Below are positions 59,414 through 64,000 of a stretch of DNA of 64,000 bases, in pieces. The DNA is from Azadirachta indica (taxonomy: Eukaryota; Streptophyta; Magnoliopsida; Sapindales; Meliaceae), in contig CM040441.1 of NCBI GenBank assembly GCA_022749755.1, positions 5,378,890 through 5,442,889 of the forward strand, given 5' to 3'. Below the pieces are notes generated by a model. That model saw only the letters and a program-made list of their open reading frames with translations. It was not told where the DNA came from and searched no databases. How positions within the stretch are numbered: position 1 is the first letter of the stretch; the number at the start of each line of letters is the position of its first letter. The translations under genes were made by a program, and so were the position numbers.

Positions 59414-61979
59414 ATGGAAATCATTGTTGAAGACAAAACTGTAATAACAGAAAGTCCTACAGGTGGTGAATCTGGTGTTTGTGAAGTTGATGCAAGTCAT
59501 GAACCGTATGAGGGTATGCTGTTTGAGTCAGAAGAAGCTGCCAAAGCATTGTATGATGAATATGCTAGACGAGTAGGATTTTCTACACGTATTGTTTCGT
59601 CACGAAAGTCAGAACGTGATGGTTCAATAATCTCTCGCCGGCTTGCATGTAATAAAGAGGGATTTAATGTCAACCGTCAAAAGTCAGGGCGGGTTCAGAT
59701 TCGAAAGCGAGAAAGCATACGGGAAGGTTGCAAGGCAATGATACTGGTGAAGAAAGAGAAGCCAGGGAGATGGGTTGTAACAAAGTTTGTGAGAGAGCAT
59801 AATCATCCACTAGTAATTTCTTCAGAAAAGGTTCGACCTGCACCAGTAAGTAGCTGTCACACTGCTTAAACTATTAATTTCATTGATCTATCTATATCTT
59901 ATGCTCAAGGCATTTGCACATCCAGAAATTGACATGGTAACTCTTTATTCCACTGGGCATCCTATTTGGTGTAAACATAGAAGGAATGGAAGGCCAAAAA
60001 TTCTAAGTAATGATTTCTAGTTCTTTCCAAAAATGTGCTTGATGACTGATCATTTAGTAATTTGAGGTTTTCTTTACTGCATAGACTATTTATGAAGATT
60101 GGACAAACTAACACGCAACCTTAATCAAAATAGAGGCCATTTCCAGAAGTATGCAGTCTGATAATACTGTTTCCTTTGGAGACTGCAAAATAGCTCAATT
60201 TCATCTTGGGAATATTTGATTAAATAGACTGCAAATTAGATTCAATATGAATGACAATTATGATGATTAGAGCTGCTGTAAGGGGAGTGGCAAAGTTTTT
60301 ATTGGAATGGAATTAGTGGGTTAAACTTTCCTCTTTTCTCTTTGGTTTCATCTGTCATTTTCGCGTTCTGACTTCTTTGTATGTTTTATCCTTCTCTTTT
60401 CCGAAGTCCCCTTTCAATTTCTTGATTTCATAACCTTGGTTTTCATGATATGTTAATTTGGCATAAGGACAACCTTTGATCCGTTGGTTTCCTGAAGGAG
60501 CTCATAATCTGTACCTTCTAGAGCATTGTTCTGCCACCCCAGCTCCATTAAAACCAACATATGACATCTCTAAGAATTGTTTCTATATGAATTTGAGCAG
60601 AATACTACATTAATATCTCAAATACTGACCTCCTCACTATTTGGAAACCCTCACTTCTCAATGGCCTGGAGAACTAGTGTAATTTTTTAACCTGGTAGCT
60701 TAATCCTCTAATTCTTTTTAAAGCTAAATGGATAATATACTAATGTATGTTGCTCAACATTACCCAAAACATGCCAAATTTGAATTGGCAGACTCAGGGT
60801 AAAGGGAAAAGAAGTATTAATCTCTTTCTCACATTTTTATTACCCTGGCTGATTGTAGCTGGCCCTTATAAATCAGGTGGATATGTGAAAATGATAATTT
60901 GGATGCTTGTCTGGATTTACAGCTTGTGGGCATTTGTAAAGGATGGAGATCTGAGGCTAAGACATTGCTTGAAAAGGATTAGCAGAAAGATTGAAGATAT
61001 TGGTTCTTGTAATGAAACATTCTCTTTTAGTGTGTTGGGAAAATGTTGTCGATAATTGCCTTGAACCATGCTTTAGATTGTGCAGAACTGGTACGAGGCT
61101 GACAGTGGTGCATGATTTTATTAGTGCTCTCCCTCAGCCAAGAGTCTGTCGTTAGTTTCCTTTTCAGCATGTTATGTGATTGATAGTAATTAAACTTCAA
61201 ATTGCTAAGGTTTTTCACCTAGTTTCTGTTGAATTATTATTAGATATTAGATGCAATAATCAAAAGGTCAAGTAGCCTGCCAAATGTGGTGATTCTGTGC
61301 CATGTGATGTCCGATGAGGGGTGTCTGTCGAACTTGAATAAACAAGATTAAGCTCTTTATCAGATTTCTCTGGCCTAAATCGATCCTATATCTTACTGAG
61401 TAATTTGGCTTTCTTTCTCTTTGCTAATGATATTTTTTCTTTTTCTCCTTGTTCTTGTTCCCAGTTTTCGGTTAGTTTTTCAAATCTAAGAGAGTACTCA
61501 TAAATCAGGGAAAAATAATAAGCATCAACATTGCCTCTTACATGTTCTAAAACATTATTGGCTATATCCAGTTCTAAAGAGTAGGGAACTCCCAGTCAGT
61601 TTTTCGTATGTGGAATTATTTTTTGAATGGATGCTTCTATCGATGAATTGTATAGCATATCTAATTCATCTGATCATTGCTCTATGTAGCTTGTGCTTGT
61701 GTTTAACAATTAGATCTTTAATTGAAACTCAATTTACTTATGGATATTGACATCTAAATCATCTGCATTCCATTGTTACAGGATGAGAAAGATAGGAGAA
61801 TCCGAGAACTATCTTCCGAGTTGCATCGTGCAAATCATCAGTTGGCAGCATGTCGAGAACAGCTGCGAACGGTTATGACATATATTGAGGAACACACCAA
61901 GTGCCTATCAAAAACAGTTGAAGAAGCAGTTCGTGATATCAAAGAAGTTGAATCTGAAAACCAATGTCACCATAGGTAG
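59414..61979 (+). CDS. Short FAR1-domain protein (FRS-related factor type), gene 2
   Basis: Spliced gene encoding 209 aa, the same length as gene 1. The leader exon ends at 58547 (AAAA|GTAAGT); intron to 59411; coding exon 59414-59845; intron 59846-61781; last exon 61782-61979. FAR1 domain at about residues 32-133 with C79, C106, H129 and H131, the same C-x26-C-x22-H-x-H spacing as gene 1. The C-terminal exon begins 'DEKDRRIRELSSEL' and is heptad-like (coiled coil). It lacks transposase-derived and SWIM parts of full FHY3/FAR1 proteins. Probably a nuclear DNA-binding regulator; targets unknown. Here the ATG lies just inside the second exon rather than being split. Intron positions and phase (0) between domain and coiled coil match gene 1. 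Confidence 0.9.
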
Positions 61980-64000
61980 GCTCTGATATTATTCCTATAA
62001 CCATTCTCTGTACAGTATTATATAATCTTATTAATAGATGAAGTGATCAACAAAATTATATTTATTCTAACAAGTATTATTGACTTATTTAAAGATTGTG
62101 GAAAGCTTAGAGAAACCATTTCCATTTTCATAATGTGTATTATGCATAGTGTATAAAAGAGTTGTTAGATAGTATTGAAATGATTGTACTGACTTACGAA
62201 GATAATATAGAAACTCATGAAACATGGGAGTGGAATTATCTGATTTTATTTGTGGGTACTAGTTAGTTTAACTCATAATATTTTTTAGTGAGTTATAAGA
62301 GGGTTATTAATTTATGGTTAAAATTCTAATGTATTCTCCTTACATTAGGGTGAGTAAGGAATTTGGTTTCTGTTTATTTGATATTGAAAAAAGAACTAAA
62401 AGGAAAGTATTTTTTTAGAAAAACCATAAGGGATAAATTTGTTTATTTAGTTTAAAACTGTATTGATATTATTAACTTTTAGTTAACTTTAAAAATAAAA
62501 TTGAAAAAGTATTTGGGAATACTTGTATAATTTTCAAATAATTTTGAAAATTAATAAAGAAAATTATAAAACATGAACGGCTATGTATCTGAAATAAATG
62601 TGTTGTCACATTAACTCTAATACAAACAATAATTAGTATACAATAATTATTAACACAAATAATTAAATAAGGTAAATAAATTAACTAGTTAGGGGAAATT
62701 TTTTTTAAAATTTCAATATTTAGCTTATATATAGAGATAGTTTTGTAATTAACCATGTTCATAATTTTTGTAAGTTGATCAATAATGTTTATTATTCTTG
62801 TTTTGAGTACAAAGAATATGTACTAAAAACTTCAATTTTTAATAGAAAACAATATACTCTGAAACTTGTTTAAACTTCTAGTATCTTATCAGGTAGTCAA
62901 CATTGTATTTTTTAAAAAAAAAAATTTAATCACAAATTATATTTACAATCTGTTGATAATATATCGAAAATCTAGTAAAAATCAGGAGTGTTGATCGAAC
63001 ATGTCTAGCATTGTTTAAGAATCTCTACCCAATTCGTGTGAAACAGTCTCCACAAATTTTCGAGAGAAAACTAGTTTACATTATAAATGGAAGGATTTAA
63101 AACAGGTGGAAAACATATTGTTTGTAGTTGAAACTAGAGTTTTGAATATATATTCCTTTTTTTCGTTAAAAGAATGACAAATATTAACAGCTAACTTACT
63201 TTATACCAAGTTTTGTTATTGTTCAGCGGTTAGAATATTTAGTTTAGTTTGAAGACTCGGGTTGGATGTGTTTCATTTTCCAACAAAATTCTTTAGTCTC
63301 AAGCTTCTTCATTTTTAGTATTTTTTTTGTTTGTCTTTTTGGCTATAGGGATCATTTCTTCAATTTTGTATTTCTTGATAATTTCCCAACAAAGCTTAAA
63401 TTCTTGTCCCAAGTTCCTTTTTGTGTTTAGATTTCTAGCCAAGGTTAAATTTTTGTCTCAAGTTTCATCTTTTTTTGTTATTTTCTTGTCTATAAGGGTA
63501 ATTTCTTCTAATTTTATATTTTTTTTATTAATTTCAAAGAAAATTATGAAGGTGGCTAATTAGAAAAATTGCCTTTAAATATAGGCTAAGTATTAAAATT
63601 TTCTATAGTTTTTAGAGAAGATCTAATAAAAATTTTTAGACCTCTTCCTGTCTTTGGAAGTTGTTTGTTTTTTGTATTGAAGTTTTGAAAATAATTATTT
63701 TTAAATAATATCCTTATTTTATAAATTTATTCAATAACATTTATATTTTAAATTCTATCTAGCCCTTTTGATTTTTTCGTCTCTCTCTATCTTCTCCTTT
63801 TCATCTTCTCCAGATGGTTTTTCTCTTTATTTTCAAAATTATACATTTAAATTTTAAATTCTATTTAACCCTTTCATTTTTTTGTCGTCTTTCTCTATCT
63901 TCTCCTTTTCGTCTTCCGTTGCCTCTCCCCGTCTTCTCATTAACTCAGTTATCATATTCTTTCAAGTTATCATAAATCTAATTGTCGCAAGTTTTTTTTT
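61980..64000. other. AT-rich intergenic DNA to the window end
   Basis: 3' flank of gene 2, then no gene. Two imperfect local repeats are visible: about 63330-63540 ('TTTTTGGCTATAGGG...' versus '...CTTGTCTATAAGGG') and about 63745-63920 ('CTATCTTCTCCTTTTC' twice, 105 bp apart). A 78-codon frame at 63327-63563 is a by-product of the first repeat and low complexity. Confidence 0.55.

Noticed and set aside
60747..61055. 102-codon frame inside intron 2 of FAR1-domain gene 2
   Set aside because: No family resemblance, intronic, AT-rich; no splice signals tie it to the flanking exons.
63327..63563. 78-codon hydrophobic frame near the window end
   Set aside because: Produced by a local DNA repeat in T-rich sequence; not supported as a gene.
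1..64000. tRNA, rRNA or snoRNA genes
   Set aside because: Read for cloverleaf-like and conserved box patterns without finding a convincing candidate; a covariance-model scan would be decisive.

Overview
This is eukaryotic nuclear DNA from a flowering plant, very probably a eudicot. It is strongly AT-rich. Its protein families are plant-typical (BAHD acyltransferases, short FAR1-domain FRS-related factors), introns are GT-AG, and intergenic space is full of Ty1/copia LTR debris and MITEs. The species cannot be named from the sequence.

Layout. (1) Positions 1-35507 are one enormous, nearly perfect palindrome: left arm 1-17682, a 128-bp unpaired centre 17683-17810, right arm 17811-35507. The left arm is cut by the window edge, so the true outer limit is unknown. 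Each arm holds, from outside in: a decayed copia-type LTR, a 1.3-kb solo LTR, an intact intronless BAHD gene (448 aa, here 'A', transcribed toward the centre), three tandem hAT-like MITEs, a wrecked BAHD pseudogene ('psi-B', interrupted by a 285-bp solo LTR), a foldback element, and a degenerate copia polyprotein piece. (2) Positions 36889-45230 are an older, diverged tandem copy of the inner part of the right arm (19735-30515). It carries an intact BAHD gene B' (456 aa) facing an intact BAHD gene A' (449 aa) and lacks the later insertions. (3) Positions 46200-62000 are ordinary genic DNA: two paralogous FAR1-domain genes (209 aa each), flanking a conserved small plant membrane-protein gene that carries an apparent 1-bp frameshift. 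(4) The rest is AT-rich intergenic DNA.

Inferred history: a convergent B/A pair was duplicated as a roughly 8-kb block. One copy then took MITEs and two LTR insertions and its B gene died. That copy is now present twice, head to head. The near-identity of the arms means either a very recent inverted duplication or two alleles (or one locus) wrongly joined in assembly. The sequence alone cannot decide, and copy numbers of A and psi-B should be read with that in mind.

The BAHD genes look like a local specialised-metabolism acyltransferase cluster (vinorine-synthase-like clade); substrates cannot be read from sequence. The FAR1-domain genes and the membrane-protein gene have no visible functional link to the cluster.
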